The notes under the pieces were generated by a model. The model had not been told where the DNA came from and ran no database searches. It saw nothing but the letters and a program-made list of their open reading frames with translations. This document shows, piece by piece, positions 9,799 to 19,373 of a stretch of DNA of 64,000 nt (positions within the stretch are counted from its first letter, which is position 1; each line of letters begins with the position of its first letter). Made by a program: the position numbers and the translations under genes. The stretch lies in assembly GCF_039888675.1 (NCBI RefSeq), contig NZ_JBDQQR010000001.1:2046001-2110000 (forward strand). The letters are read 5' to 3'. The stretch comes from Mesorhizobium sp. CAU 1732 (lineage in GTDB: Bacteria; Pseudomonadota; Alphaproteobacteria; Rhizobiales; Rhizobiaceae).

Positions 9799-11100
9799 AT
9801 GCTCGACATTCGATGGATACGCGAAAACCCCGAGGCTCTCGCCGCAGCGCTGGTCAAGCGCGGGCAGTCGCCGGAGTCCGCGCAATCGGCTGTCGACGGG
9901 ATCATCGAGAAGGATGAGGCACGACGCGGCCATCTCGTATCGCTGCAGGAAAAGCAGGAACGCCGCAACGCCGCATCCAAGGAGATCGGCAATGCGATGC
10001 GCTCCGGCGATTCCGCGCGGGCCGAGGAATTGAAGGCCGAAGTCGCGGGCATCAAGGAGTTCATCCAGTCGGGCGAGGCTGCCGAGCGCGAGCTTGACAA
10101 GGCGCTGGCCGACGCGCTCGCCGTCCTGCCCAATCTGCCGTTCGACGACGTTCCGGTCGGCAAGGACGAGAGCGACAATGTCGAGGTTCGCCGTGTCGGC
10201 GAGCCGAAGCGCCAGAATTCCGCGAAAGAGCATTACGAGCTCGGCGAAGCCCTCGGCATGATGGATTTCGAGCGTGCGGCGAAGCTGTCGGGCTCGCGCT
10301 TCACTGTGCTGTCGGGGCAACTCGCCCGTCTCGAACGCGCGCTCGGCCAGTTTATGCTCGACCTGCATACGAGCGAGCACGGATACACCGAAGTCCAGCC
10401 GCCGCTGCTGGTTCGCGACGAGGTTCTGTTCGGCACCAATCAGTTGCCGAAATTCGAGGAAGACCTCTTCTTCGTGAAGCACGGGGAGGGCCGTCTGGGC
10501 CTCATCCCCACTGCCGAGGTCTCGCTCACCAACCTCGTTCGGGAAGAGATCGTCGCGACCGACCGTCTGCCGCTGCGCTACACGGCGCTGACGCCCTGCT
10601 TCCGCTCGGAAGCGGGTTCTGCCGGTCGCGACACGCGCGGCATGCTGCGTCAGCACCAGTTCTACAAGGTCGAGATGGTGTCGATCACCGACGCTGACTC
10701 CTCCGTTGCGGAGCATGAGCGGATGACGCAATGCGCGGAAGCCGTGCTGAAGCGGCTGGAACTGCCGTTCCGCACCGTGGTCCTGTGCAGCGGCGACATG
10801 GGTTTTGGCGCGCGCAAGACCTACGACATCGAGGTCTGGTTGCCCGGGCAGAACGCCTATCGCGAGATTTCGTCCTGCTCCGTCTGCGGCGACTTCCAGG
10901 CGCGACGCATGAATGCGCGCTATCGCCCGGAAGGCGGCAAGGGCCCGGTCTTCCTGCACACGCTGAACGGCTCGGGCGTCGCGGTCGGCCGCGCGCTGAT
11001 CGCCGTCATGGAAAATTACCAGAACGAGGACGGCTCGATCAGCATTCCGCAAGCTTTGCTGCCCTATATGGGAGGCATAACCAAGATCGAGGCGGCCTGA
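9799..11100 (+). CDS. serS: Seryl-tRNA synthetase
   Basis: Class II synthetase charging tRNA-Ser (and tRNA-Sec where present). The N-terminal ~110 residues form the long antiparallel coiled coil that contacts the tRNA variable arm. The catalytic domain shows motif 2 as [18 protein letters not shown] and motif 3 in the [18 protein letters not shown] stretch; [13 protein letters not shown] is also conserved. The ATG at 9799 ([10 protein letters not shown]) is preceded by AAGAGGA; 433 residues is normal length. The stop overlaps the surE start by one base (TGATG at 11098-11102). Confidence 0.97.
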   Translation: MLDIRWIRENPEALAAALVKRGQSPESAQSAVDGIIEKDEARRGHLVSLQEKQERRNAASKEIGNAMRSGDSARAEELKAEVAGIKEFIQSGEAAERELDKALADALAVLPNLPFDDVPVGKDESDNVEVRRVGEPKRQNSAKEHYELGEALGMMDFERAAKLSGSRFTVLSGQLARLERALGQFMLDLHTSEHGYTEVQPPLLVRDEVLFGTNQLPKFEEDLFFVKHGEGRLGLIPTAEVSLTNLVREEIVATDRLPLRYTALTPCFRSEAGSAGRDTRGMLRQHQFYKVEMVSITDADSSVAEHERMTQCAEAVLKRLELPFRTVVLCSGDMGFGARKTYDIEVWLPGQNAYREISSCSVCGDFQARRMNARYRPEGGKGPVFLHTLNGSGVAVGRALIAVMENYQNEDGSISIPQALLPYMGGITKIEAA

Positions 11101-11858
11101 TGCGCATATTGCTGACGAACGACGACGGAATTCACGCCGAGGGGCTGGCGGTTCTGGAGCGCATCGCGCGCCAGCTCGCCGATGAGGTCTGGGTCGTGGC
11201 GCCGGAAACGGACCAATCCGGTTTCGCGCATTCGCTATCCCTGTCCGAGCCGCTGCGCATGCGCAAGGTGCGCGACAAGCACTATGCCGTGCGCGGCACG
11301 CCGACCGATTGCGTCATCATGGGCGTGCGCAAGCTGATGCCCGAGCCGCCGGACCTGATCCTGTCTGGCGTCAACTCCGGATCGAACGTCGCCGACGACG
11401 TGACCTATTCGGGCACGATCGCAGGCGCGATGGAGGGCACGCTCCTCGGCATCCGCTCGATCGCGCTGAGCCAGGGCTATTCGGTGACCGAAGAAGGCCG
11501 CACCGTGAACTGGGAGACGACGGAGACCCACGCGCCGGCGCTTTTGCGCAAGCTGCTTGCGGTGTCGCTGCCGGAGAACGTGTTCCTGAACCTCAATTTT
11601 CCGAACTGCGGCCCCGATCAGGTCAAGGGCGTCTCGGTCACGAACCAGGGCAAGCTGGTGCATGGCCTGTGGCTCGACGAGCGGAAGGATGGGCGCGGAT
11701 TCCCCTATTTCTGGCTGCGTTTCGGCCGCGAGCCGGGAGAGCTTCGCGACGGAACCGACATCGCCGCGATCAAGGCCGACCACATCTCGGTCACGCCGCT
11801 GCACATGGACCTGACGGCGCACGCCGTGAAGGACCAGATCGCCAAGGCGCTCGCATGA
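11100..11858 (+). CDS. surE: 5'/3'-nucleotidase SurE
   Basis: Metal-dependent phosphatase for nucleoside monophosphates, tied to stationary-phase survival. The N-terminus [16 protein letters not shown] contains the metal-binding NDDG motif; GTPTDCV and [20 protein letters not shown] carry the active-site Ser/Asn residues. 252 residues. Translation start overlaps the serS stop, and its own stop overlaps the pcm start (ATGA at 11855-11858), so serS, surE and pcm look like one translationally coupled unit. Confidence 0.96.
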   Translation: MRILLTNDDGIHAEGLAVLERIARQLADEVWVVAPETDQSGFAHSLSLSEPLRMRKVRDKHYAVRGTPTDCVIMGVRKLMPEPPDLILSGVNSGSNVADDVTYSGTIAGAMEGTLLGIRSIALSQGYSVTEEGRTVNWETTETHAPALLRKLLAVSLPENVFLNLNFPNCGPDQVKGVSVTNQGKLVHGLWLDERKDGRGFPYFWLRFGREPGELRDGTDIAAIKADHISVTPLHMDLTAHAVKDQIAKALA

Positions 11859-12508
11859 CCATGGATGCGTCGGATCGCGAGAAGTTCGCCGCCTTCCTGC
11901 TGCGCATGCGCTCCATCGGCCTCGACAACCGCGACTTGATCGCCGCTATCGAGGCGACCCCACGCAGTGCCTTCGTGCCCGCCCAGTGGCGGTCGGAAGC
12001 CTGGTCGGACCGGATGGTGCCGATCGAATGCGGCGAGGCTATCGAGGGCATCGACCTTCAGATGCGTGTGCTTGCCGCACTGGCGATCGAGCCGGGCCAG
12101 CGTGTCCTCGAGGTCGGCACCGGTTCGGGCTATACCGCCGCCGTCATGGCGCGGCTTGCCGGCCGCGTGCTCACGCTCGATCGGTTCAAGACACTCGTCG
12201 AACTGGCCCGCCAGCGCAACGAGGCGCTGGGCATCACCAACGTCATCGTCCGGCAGGCCGACGGAACGCATGGCGCGCCCGCCGAAGGCCCGTTCGATCG
12301 TATCGTCGTGTGGGCCGCCTACGAGACGCTGCCGCGCGGATTCGTCGATCAATTGTCGTCCGGCGGCGTCATGGTCGCGCCGATCGGGCCGGCCGAAGGC
12401 GTTCAGGTGATGGAGAAGCTGACCAAGCTCGGCAGCCGTTTCGAGCGCGAGGCCGTTACGCAGGTGCGTTTGCAGCCGATCGCCAGCGCCGTCGCCGCCG
12501 CGATCTGA
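11855..12508 (+). CDS. pcm: Protein-L-isoaspartate O-methyltransferase
   Basis: SAM-dependent repair enzyme that methylates isoaspartyl residues in aged proteins. Motif [20 protein letters not shown] binds [23 protein letters not shown] is the family's substrate-side motif (usually IGxGQTIS, here a recognisable rhizobial variant), and [14 protein letters not shown] is motif III. 217 residues. It starts inside the surE stop (ATGA). surE-pcm followed by an NlpD-like gene mirrors the surE-pcm-nlpD order of gammaproteobacteria. Confidence 0.93.
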   Translation: MTMDASDREKFAAFLLRMRSIGLDNRDLIAAIEATPRSAFVPAQWRSEAWSDRMVPIECGEAIEGIDLQMRVLAALAIEPGQRVLEVGTGSGYTAAVMARLAGRVLTLDRFKTLVELARQRNEALGITNVIVRQADGTHGAPAEGPFDRIVVWAAYETLPRGFVDQLSSGGVMVAPIGPAEGVQVMEKLTKLGSRFEREAVTQVRLQPIASAVAAAI

Positions 12509-12615
12509 ATTTTCTCACGCACTTTTCTCAAATATGCCGCATCGCTTAACTGACCAGTAACATTAACGCGCTTTAATCATGCCAGTCTTTGGTATCGGGT
12601 AATGCGGGTAGTGTG

Positions 12616-13995
12616 ATGCGTCACGGAGTTTCAGGCAGTTACCAGCGCATGTTGGCGCGAGGCGCCGCGGTCCTCCTCATCGGTGGTCTTGCCGCCGGTT
12701 GCAGCTCCGATGTGATGCGCTTCGAGGAATCGATCCTGACAGGATCGGCTCGACCCGGCCAGCAGGTTGCCTCGGCCCAGCAGGCATATCCCGGCGATAC
12801 GGCGCAGGTCGACCGGACCTATACGGGTTCGGTCGCGAGCAGCGGTCGCGGGGGCGGTATCCTCAATCGCGCAGGCATCAATCCACGGCCGCAAGGCGAC
12901 GTTCAGGCCGGCGGCACGATGATGGCCGGGGCCGTGGGCCAAAACACCTATCCTCAGCAGCAGGTTTATGCGGCCGCGCCGCAGCCCGGCTACACACCAC
13001 CCGTGACGAGCCAGGGCGTGACGTCGTCCACGCTGCCGCCAGTGGTCGCTTCGAATCAACTCCCGGCGCCTTCGGCCCCGCAGGCCAGAGCGGCGCGTGT
13101 GGAATCCGCGCAGCCCTTGCCGACCGGCCAGACCAACGTCGCCGGCGGTACGCTTGGCACGCTGCCGGCCAACAATATGCCGACACCCGGACAGGCGCCG
13201 GTGGAACGTGTGGCGGTTCTGCCTCAGCAGCCCAAGCTCAAGGAACAGCAGGGCACGCCAGCCGCTTCGACAGGGACCCAGACCGCGAACGCTTCAGGTG
13301 GCGGCGGATATACGGTGGTTTCGGGCGATACCCTCAATGGGATTGCGCGCAAGACCGGCGTCAGCGCTGCGGCCATCCGTCAGGCGAACGGGCTGGATAG
13401 CGGACTCATCCGCATCGGTCAGACGCTGACGATCCCTGCGGGCGGCAATGGCGCGGTCCAGGTCGCGGCTCAGCCGAAGCCGGATGCGACAACGACCGCG
13501 GCGGTGGCCGCTGCGAAGCCCCCGGCTACGGAGCCGAATGCGTATACGCCGCCCCAGAAGGCGGAGAAGGTGATCCAGCAGGCCTCGCTCGACACGTCTT
13601 CCGCGCCGGACGCCTCTGGTATCGGCAAGATGCGCTGGCCGGTCCGTGGTCGGGTGATCTCCGGCTATGGCGGGTCGTCGGGCAGTGGGCGCAACGACGG
13701 CATCGACATCGCCGTTCCCTCGGGCACCCCGATCAAGGCGGCCGAAAACGGCGTCGTGATCTATGCCGGTGACGGCCTGAAGGAGTTCGGCAACACCGTT
13801 CTCGTTCGCCACGAAAACGGCCTGGTGACGGTCTATGGCCATGCGAGTGAAATCAACGTGCAGCGCGGCCAGAAGGTTCGGCGCGGCGAGGATATCGCCA
13901 AGGCTGGCATGAGCGGTTCCGCCGACACGCCGAAGCTTCACTTCGAGGTGCGCAAGGATTCGACCCCGGTCGATCCCACCACCTTCCTGGAATAG
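12616..13995 (+). CDS. NlpD/DipM-like lipoprotein: LysM plus degenerate M23 (LytM) domain
   Basis: Envelope lipoprotein of about 459 residues (ATG 12616; TTG at 12589 is an upstream alternative). A basic N-terminus and hydrophobic stretch end in the lipobox LAAGC. A Pro/Gln/Ala-rich linker leads to one LysM domain (YTVVSGDTLNGIARKTGV, about residue 231) and a C-terminal M23 fold (from MRWPVRGRVISGYGG, about residue 338). Two of the zinc ligands are missing: the H-x-G-x-D motif reads NDGID and the HxH motif reads KLHFE. NlpD of Escherichia coli shows the same losses and activates amidases instead of cutting peptidoglycan. Its place right after pcm supports an NlpD-type role in daughter-cell separation. 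A strong terminator follows. Confidence 0.85.
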   Translation: MRHGVSGSYQRMLARGAAVLLIGGLAAGCSSDVMRFEESILTGSARPGQQVASAQQAYPGDTAQVDRTYTGSVASSGRGGGILNRAGINPRPQGDVQAGGTMMAGAVGQNTYPQQQVYAAAPQPGYTPPVTSQGVTSSTLPPVVASNQLPAPSAPQARAARVESAQPLPTGQTNVAGGTLGTLPANNMPTPGQAPVERVAVLPQQPKLKEQQGTPAASTGTQTANASGGGGYTVVSGDTLNGIARKTGVSAAAIRQANGLDSGLIRIGQTLTIPAGGNGAVQVAAQPKPDATTTAAVAAAKPPATEPNAYTPPQKAEKVIQQASLDTSSAPDASGIGKMRWPVRGRVISGYGGSSGSGRNDGIDIAVPSGTPIKAAENGVVIYAGDGLKEFGNTVLVRHENGLVTVYGHASEINVQRGQKVRRGEDIAKAGMSGSADTPKLHFEVRKDSTPVDPTTFLE

Positions 13996-14058
13996 ACGTC
14001 TCAAACAACAAGAAGACGTTTGGCGGTCTGTTGTGTCTCCAGTCCGGATCGCCCATCT

Positions 14059-14082
14059 CGCCCGCCCTTTGGCGGGCGTTTT
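14059..14082 (+). terminator. Rho-independent terminator after the NlpD-like gene
   Basis: Perfect 8-bp GC stem CGCCCGCC / GGCGGGCG (14059-14066 with 14071-14078), CTTT loop, then TTTT. It lies 63 nt past the stop and just before the convergent DUF815 gene ends. Confidence 0.85.
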
Positions 14083-14087
14083 GTATC

Positions 14088-14969
14088 TCAGGCCTCGCGC
14101 AGCGCCTGACCCATCCGGCCAGCGAGATCCTGGACGAACTGGAACGCGACGCGGCCCGACCGGCTGCCGCGCGTCGTCGCCCATTCCAGCGCGTCGCGGC
14201 GCAACGCGTCGGCATCGACCGCCAAGTCGTGATACCGGACATAGCCGTCGATCATGTCGAGATACTCGTCCTGCGAGCATTTGTGAAAGCCGAGCCACAG
14301 GCCGAAGCGATCCGACAGCGAGACTTTCTCTTCGACGGCTTCGCTCGGATTGATCGCGGTCGAACGCTCGTTCTCGATCATGTCACGGGGCAGGAGATGG
14401 CGGCGATTCGACGTCGCGTAGAAGATGACATTGTCGGGCCGACCCTCGACACCCCCTTCCAATGCAGCCTTCAGCGACTTGTACGACGTGTCGTCATGAT
14501 CGAACGACAGGTCGTCGCAGAAGAGCACAAAGCGGAATGGCGACGCCTTGAGGATCGTCATCAGGCGCGGCAGCGTGTCGATGTCCTCGCGGTGGATTTC
14601 AATCAGCTTGAGGGGGCGTTCGCCCGCCGGCTTGTCGCGGTTGATCGTCGCATGGACCGCCTTGACCAGCGACGACTTTCCCATGCCCCGCGCACCCCAC
14701 AAAAGCGTGTTGTTGGCCGGGAGGCCGTCGGCGAAGCGCGTGGTGTTGTCGAGCAGGATGTCGCGCACGCGGTCGACGCCGCGTATGAGCCCGATATCGA
14801 CGCGATTGACGCGGGACACCGGTTCCAGCGCGCCAAGCTCGGCAGACCAGACGAAACAATCCGCAGCATTGATGTCGGCTGCTGCGGGCTCGCGGGGCGC
14901 GAGACGCGAAACCGCCTCGATCAGGCGGTCAAGCTTCTGTTCGAGGGATTCTGACTGGAAATTGGTCAT
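14088..14969 (-). CDS. DUF815-family ATPase (AAA-like)
   Basis: 293 residues, start MTNFQSESLEQKL. A P-loop LLWGARGMGKSSLVKAVH and the Walker B-like FRFVLFCDDLSF mark an AAA-type NTPase of the DUF815 group; NVIFYATSNRRHLLPRDM resembles sensor-1 followed by an arginine-containing segment. No signal peptide or membrane helix, so cytoplasmic. The family is widespread but its cellular task is not established. It converges on the NlpD-like gene and is divergent from yajC, with about 180 nt between the starts. Confidence 0.85.
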   Translation of the reverse strand: MTNFQSESLEQKLDRLIEAVSRLAPREPAAADINAADCFVWSAELGALEPVSRVNRVDIGLIRGVDRVRDILLDNTTRFADGLPANNTLLWGARGMGKSSLVKAVHATINRDKPAGERPLKLIEIHREDIDTLPRLMTILKASPFRFVLFCDDLSFDHDDTSYKSLKAALEGGVEGRPDNVIFYATSNRRHLLPRDMIENERSTAINPSEAVEEKVSLSDRFGLWLGFHKCSQDEYLDMIDGYVRYHDLAVDADALRRDALEWATTRGSRSGRVAFQFVQDLAGRMGQALREA

Positions 14970-15061
14970 TCGGTAAGTCTTTCTGGTCCCTGACAGTCGA
15001 TCAAACCCGCCTAACATGCGCGTGAAGCCGCGAAAAGCCGTGTTTCGGCGGTCTTGCGCGG

Positions 15062-15089
15062 TTGCATTGGCGCAGCGACCGACTATATT
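15062..15089 (+). promoter_or_regulatory. Candidate sigma-70-type promoter of yajC-secDF
   Basis: TTGCAT (15062-15067), 16-bp spacer and TATATT (15084-15089), lying 62 nt before yajC. Immediately downstream, CCGGCC (15090-15095) can pair with GGCCGG (15108-15113), giving a hairpin at the expected RNA 5' end. Called by eye only. Confidence 0.45.
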
Positions 15090-15150
15090 CCGGCCAGTTT
15101 TCCAAGGGGCCGGTTTGCCGGTCCCTTCGCACATTTCTCAGGAGATTTCG

Positions 15151-15486
15151 ATGTTTGTTACCCCGGCTTATGCGCAGGCCTCGGGCGGCCTTGATCAGAC
15201 GCTAATCAGCATTTTGCCGTTCGTCCTGATTTTCGTTATCATGTACTTCCTGATCATCCGGCCGCAGCGCACGCAGATGAAGAAGCGCGGCGAAATGCTT
15301 GCGGCGATCCGCAGGGGCGACACGGTCGTCACCGGCGGCGGTTTGGTCGGCAAGGTGACGAAGGTCATTGACGACAACGAGCTCGAAGTCGATCTCGGCG
15401 GCATGAAGGTTACCGCGCTGCGTGCAACCATCGCCGACGTGCGCGTGAAGGGCGAGCCTGTCGCCAACCAGAACGCCAAGAAGTAA
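15151..15486 (+). CDS. yajC: Preprotein translocase subunit YajC
   Basis: Small inner-membrane accessory subunit of the Sec holotranslocon that associates with SecDF. 111 residues with one transmembrane helix (about residues 19-37, LISILPFVLIFVIMYFLIIR) followed by the conserved RPQRTQMKK and the GDTVVTGGGLVGKV segment. AGGAGA precedes the ATG at 15151. It leads the yajC-secDF operon, 49 nt before secDF. Confidence 0.96.
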   Translation: MFVTPAYAQASGGLDQTLISILPFVLIFVIMYFLIIRPQRTQMKKRGEMLAAIRRGDTVVTGGGLVGKVTKVIDDNELEVDLGGMKVTALRATIADVRVKGEPVANQNAKK

Positions 15487-15535
15487 TCCATTGCCGGGCG
15501 GGGCACTTGTTTCCCGCCCTACTTGACGAGGTACA

Positions 15536-18091
15536 ATGCTCTATTTCTCGCGCTGGAAGTCGATTGCTATCTGGTTGGTCGTCTTTGTCGCATTCATCGT
15601 GGCGGCTCCCAACCTTCTTTCCCAGTCGACGCTGGCTTCGCTGCCGAATTGGCTGCCGAAGAGTCAGATGACGCTCGGCCTCGACCTGCAGGGTGGTTCG
15701 CACATCCTGCTGCAGGTCGACCGCAACGATCTCATCAACGATCGGCTCGACACGGCGCGAGATGATGTTCGCATTGCATTGCGCGATGCACGTGTCGGTT
15801 ATACCGGCCTTTCGAGTTCAAATCGCACGGTGCAGGTTCGCGTCCGCGACGAGGGCCAGATCGCTGCGGCTCGCACGGCTCTGAATGCGCTGACCCAGCC
15901 GGTTTCCTCAGGCCTGTTCGGAACGGGCTCTGTCGCGGAACTATCTATGGCAGAGCCAGAGACCGGTCTCTTCCGGTTCACGTTGACCGACGAGGGTATC
16001 GATTATCGTCTCGGCACTGCGGTCAGCCAGTCGGTCGAGGTCATCAACCGGCGTGTGAACGAGCTCGGCACGACCGAGCCGATCATCCAGCAGCAGGGCA
16101 ATGACCGTGTTCTGGTGCAGGTGCCGGGCCTCGACGACCCCCAGCGCCTGAAGGACATTCTCGGCCAGACCGCCAAACTGACCTTCCAGATGGTCGACCA
16201 GACCATGCCCGCGCAGGAAGCCATTCAGGGCCGTCCACCCGCAGGCGCCACGGTCATGTATTCGACCGACGATCCTCCGGTCCCCTATGTCATCGAGAAC
16301 AGGGTCATCGTTTCGGGTGAAAACCTGATCGATGCGCAGGCGACCTTCGACCAGCGCACCAGCGAACCCGTCGTCTCGTTCCGCTTCGACAATCAGGGCG
16401 CGACGCGTTTCGGCCAGACCACGCAGCAGAATGTCGGCCGCCTCTTTGCGATCATCCTCGACGATCAGGTGATCTCGGCGCCGCAGATCCGCGAGCCCAT
16501 CCTCGGCGGCAGCGGCCAGATTTCGGGAAACTTCACCGCCCAGAGCGCGAACGACCTCGCGGTGCTGCTGCGGGCAGGTGCGCTCCCGGCCGACCTGACG
16601 ATCGTCGAGGAACGCACGGTCGGCCCGAGCCTGGGTGCTGATTCGATCGAGGCCGGCACCTTCGCGACCATGATCGCGGCGGTTCTCGTGTTTGCCTTCA
16701 TGCTTCTGGCGTACGGCAAACTCGGCGTTCTGGCGAGCATCGGGTTGGCTGCGAACATGATCATGATCATCGCGATCTTGACCGCACTCGGTGCGACGCT
16801 GACCCTTCCAGGCATCGCCGGTATCGCACTGACGCTCGGCATGGCGGTCGATTCTAACGTCATCATCTTCGAGCGCGTGCGCGAGGAACGTGCGCAAGGC
16901 AGGTCGCTAATCCAGTCGCTCGATTCGGGGTTCCAGCGTGCTCTGGCCGCCGTCGTCGACGCCAACGTCACGACGCTCATCGCGGCCATCATCCTTTTCT
17001 ACATGGGGACGGGTCCGATCCGCGGCTTTGCCGTGACCCTTGCGATCGGTATTGTGACGACGGTTTTCACCGCCTTCACGCTGACGCGCTGGCTCATCTC
17101 GGTCTGGCTGCGCAGGTCGCGTCCGACCGAATTCCCGGCTGGACTGGTTCATTACCTGCCGCTCGATCCGAAGCTCAACATCATGCGCTGGCGCAACTGG
17201 GCATTCGCCCTGTCTGGTGGTGCAAGCCTTATCGTGGTCGGCGCGTTCTTCACCAACGAGATGAACTACGGCATCGATTTCCGTGGCGGCTCGATGGTCG
17301 AGGTCCAGGCGCGCGACGGGGCGGCCGATCCGGGCGACGTTCGCGCCCGATTGAGTGCGCTCAACGTGGGCGACGTTCAGGTTCAGGAGTTCGGGAACAA
17401 CGAACTCATGATCCGCGTACAAGGCCAGGATGGCGGCGACAACGTCGAGCAATCCGTCGTATCGCTCGTGCAGGCGGAGTTGCAGGCGGACTATGATTTC
17501 CGCCGTATCGAGGTGGTGGGTCCGACAGTCTCATCCGAACTGGCGATAAACGGTGCGATCGGCGTGCTCGCGTCGCTGATCGCGATGCTGATCTACATAT
17601 GGTTCCGGTTCGAATGGCAGTTCGGTGTCGGAGCGATCGTCTCGACGCTGCACGACGTCGTCATGATGATGGGTCTCTACATCATCCTTGGGCTCGAGTT
17701 CAATCTCGCCAGTATCGCGGCCATATTGACGGTGGTTGGTTATTCGATCAACGATACGGTCGTCATCTACGACCGCGTTCGGGAAAACCTTCGAAAATAC
17801 AAGCGGATGGATGTCGTCGATCTTCTCAATCTGTCCTTGAGCCAGACGCTGTCGAGGACGTTCATGACCGGTCTCACCACGCTGTTCGCGCTTTCCGCGC
17901 TCTACATGTGGGGTGGTGAAGTCATCGCCGACTTTATGTTCGCGATCCTTATCGGAGTTCTGGTGGGCACATACTCGTCGGTTTTCATCGCCGGCCCGAT
18001 GTTGATCCTTTTCAAGCTTCGCGCGGGGATATTCGACAGCGAGCAGGACAGGCTCGACGCGACGAAACGCGAAATGACTGCCAGAACCTGA
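15536..18091 (+). CDS. secDF: Protein translocase SecDF, fused SecD and SecF
   Basis: Proton-motive-force-driven auxiliary of the Sec translocon, here one 851-residue polypeptide with two six-helix RND-like halves. SecD half (about 1-535): first helix, LGLDLQGGSHILLQVD, a large periplasmic domain, then GMAVDSNVIIFERVREE with the conserved Asp/Arg of the proton path. SecF half (about 545-851): FRGGSMVEVQ after its first helix and YSINDTVVIYDRVREN late in the chain. The fusion is common in Hyphomicrobiales and in Bacillus. The stop is 7 nt from the next gene, an Mth938-like protein. Confidence 0.96.
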   Translation: MLYFSRWKSIAIWLVVFVAFIVAAPNLLSQSTLASLPNWLPKSQMTLGLDLQGGSHILLQVDRNDLINDRLDTARDDVRIALRDARVGYTGLSSSNRTVQVRVRDEGQIAAARTALNALTQPVSSGLFGTGSVAELSMAEPETGLFRFTLTDEGIDYRLGTAVSQSVEVINRRVNELGTTEPIIQQQGNDRVLVQVPGLDDPQRLKDILGQTAKLTFQMVDQTMPAQEAIQGRPPAGATVMYSTDDPPVPYVIENRVIVSGENLIDAQATFDQRTSEPVVSFRFDNQGATRFGQTTQQNVGRLFAIILDDQVISAPQIREPILGGSGQISGNFTAQSANDLAVLLRAGALPADLTIVEERTVGPSLGADSIEAGTFATMIAAVLVFAFMLLAYGKLGVLASIGLAANMIMIIAILTALGATLTLPGIAGIALTLGMAVDSNVIIFERVREERAQGRSLIQSLDSGFQRALAAVVDANVTTLIAAIILFYMGTGPIRGFAVTLAIGIVTTVFTAFTLTRWLISVWLRRSRPTEFPAGLVHYLPLDPKLNIMRWRNWAFALSGGASLIVVGAFFTNEMNYGIDFRGGSMVEVQARDGAADPGDVRARLSALNVGDVQVQEFGNNELMIRVQGQDGGDNVEQSVVSLVQAELQADYDFRRIEVVGPTVSSELAINGAIGVLASLIAMLIYIWFRFEWQFGVGAIVSTLHDVVMMMGLYIILGLEFNLASIAAILTVVGYSINDTVVIYDRVRENLRKYKRMDVVDLLNLSLSQTLSRTFMTGLTTLFALSALYMWGGEVIADFMFAILIGVLVGTYSSVFIAGPMLILFKLRAGIFDSEQDRLDATKREMTART

Positions 18092-18098
18092 CGGTGTC

Positions 18099-18488
18099 AT
18101 GAACAAGGGCATCATCATCCGCGAGGCGCATTTTCCGGGGCGCGCGCCCATCGACGCCTATGGCAATGGCGGCTTTCGCTTCGCGGACATGTCGCATCGC
18201 GGATCGATCCTCTGCCTGCCGTCCGGCATCCATGGCTGGCAGCCAGCCGACCCGGCGACGCTTGGCAAGGATGATTTCCTGCGGGTGATCGAGGAGGCGG
18301 ACGATGTCGACATCCTGCTTGTGGGCATGGGCTCCGATCTGCGCCCGCTTCCCAAGGATGTGCGCCAGCGCCTGCGTGACGCCGGCATCGCCGCCGACCC
18401 GATGTCGACCGGCGCGGCGGTGCGAACCTACAATGTCCTGCTCGCCGAGAATCGTCCCGTCGCGGCAGCGCTTCTCGCCGTAGACTGA
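18099..18488 (+). CDS. Mth938-like (DUF498) protein, homologue of complex I assembly factor NDUFAF3
   Basis: 129-residue single-domain protein. ADMSHRGSILCLPSGIHGW and the VDILLVGMGSDLRPLP block followed by a C-terminal TGAAVRTYNVLLAENRPVAA helix are the typical pattern of the Mth938/DUF498 family, to which human NDUFAF3 belongs. No signal peptide or membrane segment. It follows secDF by 7 nt and its stop overlaps the next start (TGATG), so it sits in the yajC-secDF operon. An assembly role for NADH dehydrogenase or other membrane complexes is inferred from the mitochondrial homologue. Confidence 0.88.
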   Translation: MNKGIIIREAHFPGRAPIDAYGNGGFRFADMSHRGSILCLPSGIHGWQPADPATLGKDDFLRVIEEADDVDILLVGMGSDLRPLPKDVRQRLRDAGIAADPMSTGAAVRTYNVLLAENRPVAAALLAVD

Positions 18489-19330
18489 TGCAGGACGACC
18501 CGCAGGCGTGGTCCCGGGCCCTGCGCGCCGCCGACCAGGACCGCTTTCTCTCGACGCTCTATGCACCCGTCGGCCTGCGCGAGCCGCTTTCGGTCCTGTA
18601 CCTCTTCAACGCGGAGATCGCGGCCATTCGCGATCGCATCCACGAGGCGTTGCCGGGCGAAATCCGCATCCAGTGGTGGCGCGACGCGTTGGCGGGAGGG
18701 GGCCAGGGCGCGGGCGGACATCCTCTCGCGACAGCCCTTGCCGGTATCATCGATGAATACGGACTGCCGCTGGACGCGTTCGACCGCTATCTGGAAGCGC
18801 GCATCTTCGACCTCTACGACGATCCGATGCCAACACGCGGCGACCTTGAGGGGTATTGCGGCGAGACCGCATCCGCGATCATCCAGCTTGCATCGCTGAT
18901 CCTGGAACCTGAGGCCGCCCCGGCATTCTCGAGCGCTGCAGGGCATGCAGGCTGCGCACAGGCGATTACGGGGATACTGCGCCTGCTGCCGGTCCATCGG
19001 GCGAGGGGGCAGTGCTATATCCCCGCGGACATCCTCGCATCGGTCGGCGCGAGCCGGGATATCGTTCTGGACGGGAAAGACAAACCCGCCGAGCAGCGCG
19101 CCGTTGCGGCGATGGTGGCGCTGGCACGCGAGCATTTGCAGAAGTTCGAGAAGGCCGCAAAGGGCATGCCGTCGACGCTGCGGCCGGCATATCTCCCCGC
19201 AGCACTGAGCGGCATCTACCTGGACCGCATTGCAAAACCAGGGTTCGACGCGTTCTCGGCACGCGCCGACATGTCGGTCTTCCGCCGTCATGTGACTCTG
19301 CTGCGCCGCGCTGCCCGAGGCTGGGGCTGA
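18488..19330 (+). CDS. Squalene/phytoene synthase family protein, NDUFAF6-like
   Basis: 280 residues with the all-helical trans-isoprenyl-diphosphate synthase fold. Recognisable blocks are LYLFNAEIAAIRDRI, RIQWWRDAL and LEGYCGETASAIIQLA. The first Asp-rich motif (DxxxD) that binds diphosphate in true squalene or phytoene synthases is not present; the equivalent stretch reads NAEIA. That fits the non-catalytic branch that includes human NDUFAF6, a complex I assembly factor. No other carotenoid or hopanoid genes are nearby. It overlaps the Mth938-like gene by one base and closes the operon. Catalytic activity on prenyl diphosphates cannot be excluded. Confidence 0.85.
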   Translation: MQDDPQAWSRALRAADQDRFLSTLYAPVGLREPLSVLYLFNAEIAAIRDRIHEALPGEIRIQWWRDALAGGGQGAGGHPLATALAGIIDEYGLPLDAFDRYLEARIFDLYDDPMPTRGDLEGYCGETASAIIQLASLILEPEAAPAFSSAAGHAGCAQAITGILRLLPVHRARGQCYIPADILASVGASRDIVLDGKDKPAEQRAVAAMVALAREHLQKFEKAAKGMPSTLRPAYLPAALSGIYLDRIAKPGFDAFSARADMSVFRRHVTLLRRAARGWG

Positions 19331-19373
19331 GGCTGTCTTTGACGTAAGCGTAAATTCTGGTCTAGAGTCTTCT

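Noticed and set aside
8863..11052. A very long open frame (about 730 codons) on the minus strand opposite tatC and serS
   Set aside because: It mirrors codon bias of the true genes on the other strand in GC-rich DNA, has no family resemblance, no ribosome binding site and overlaps well-identified genes fully.
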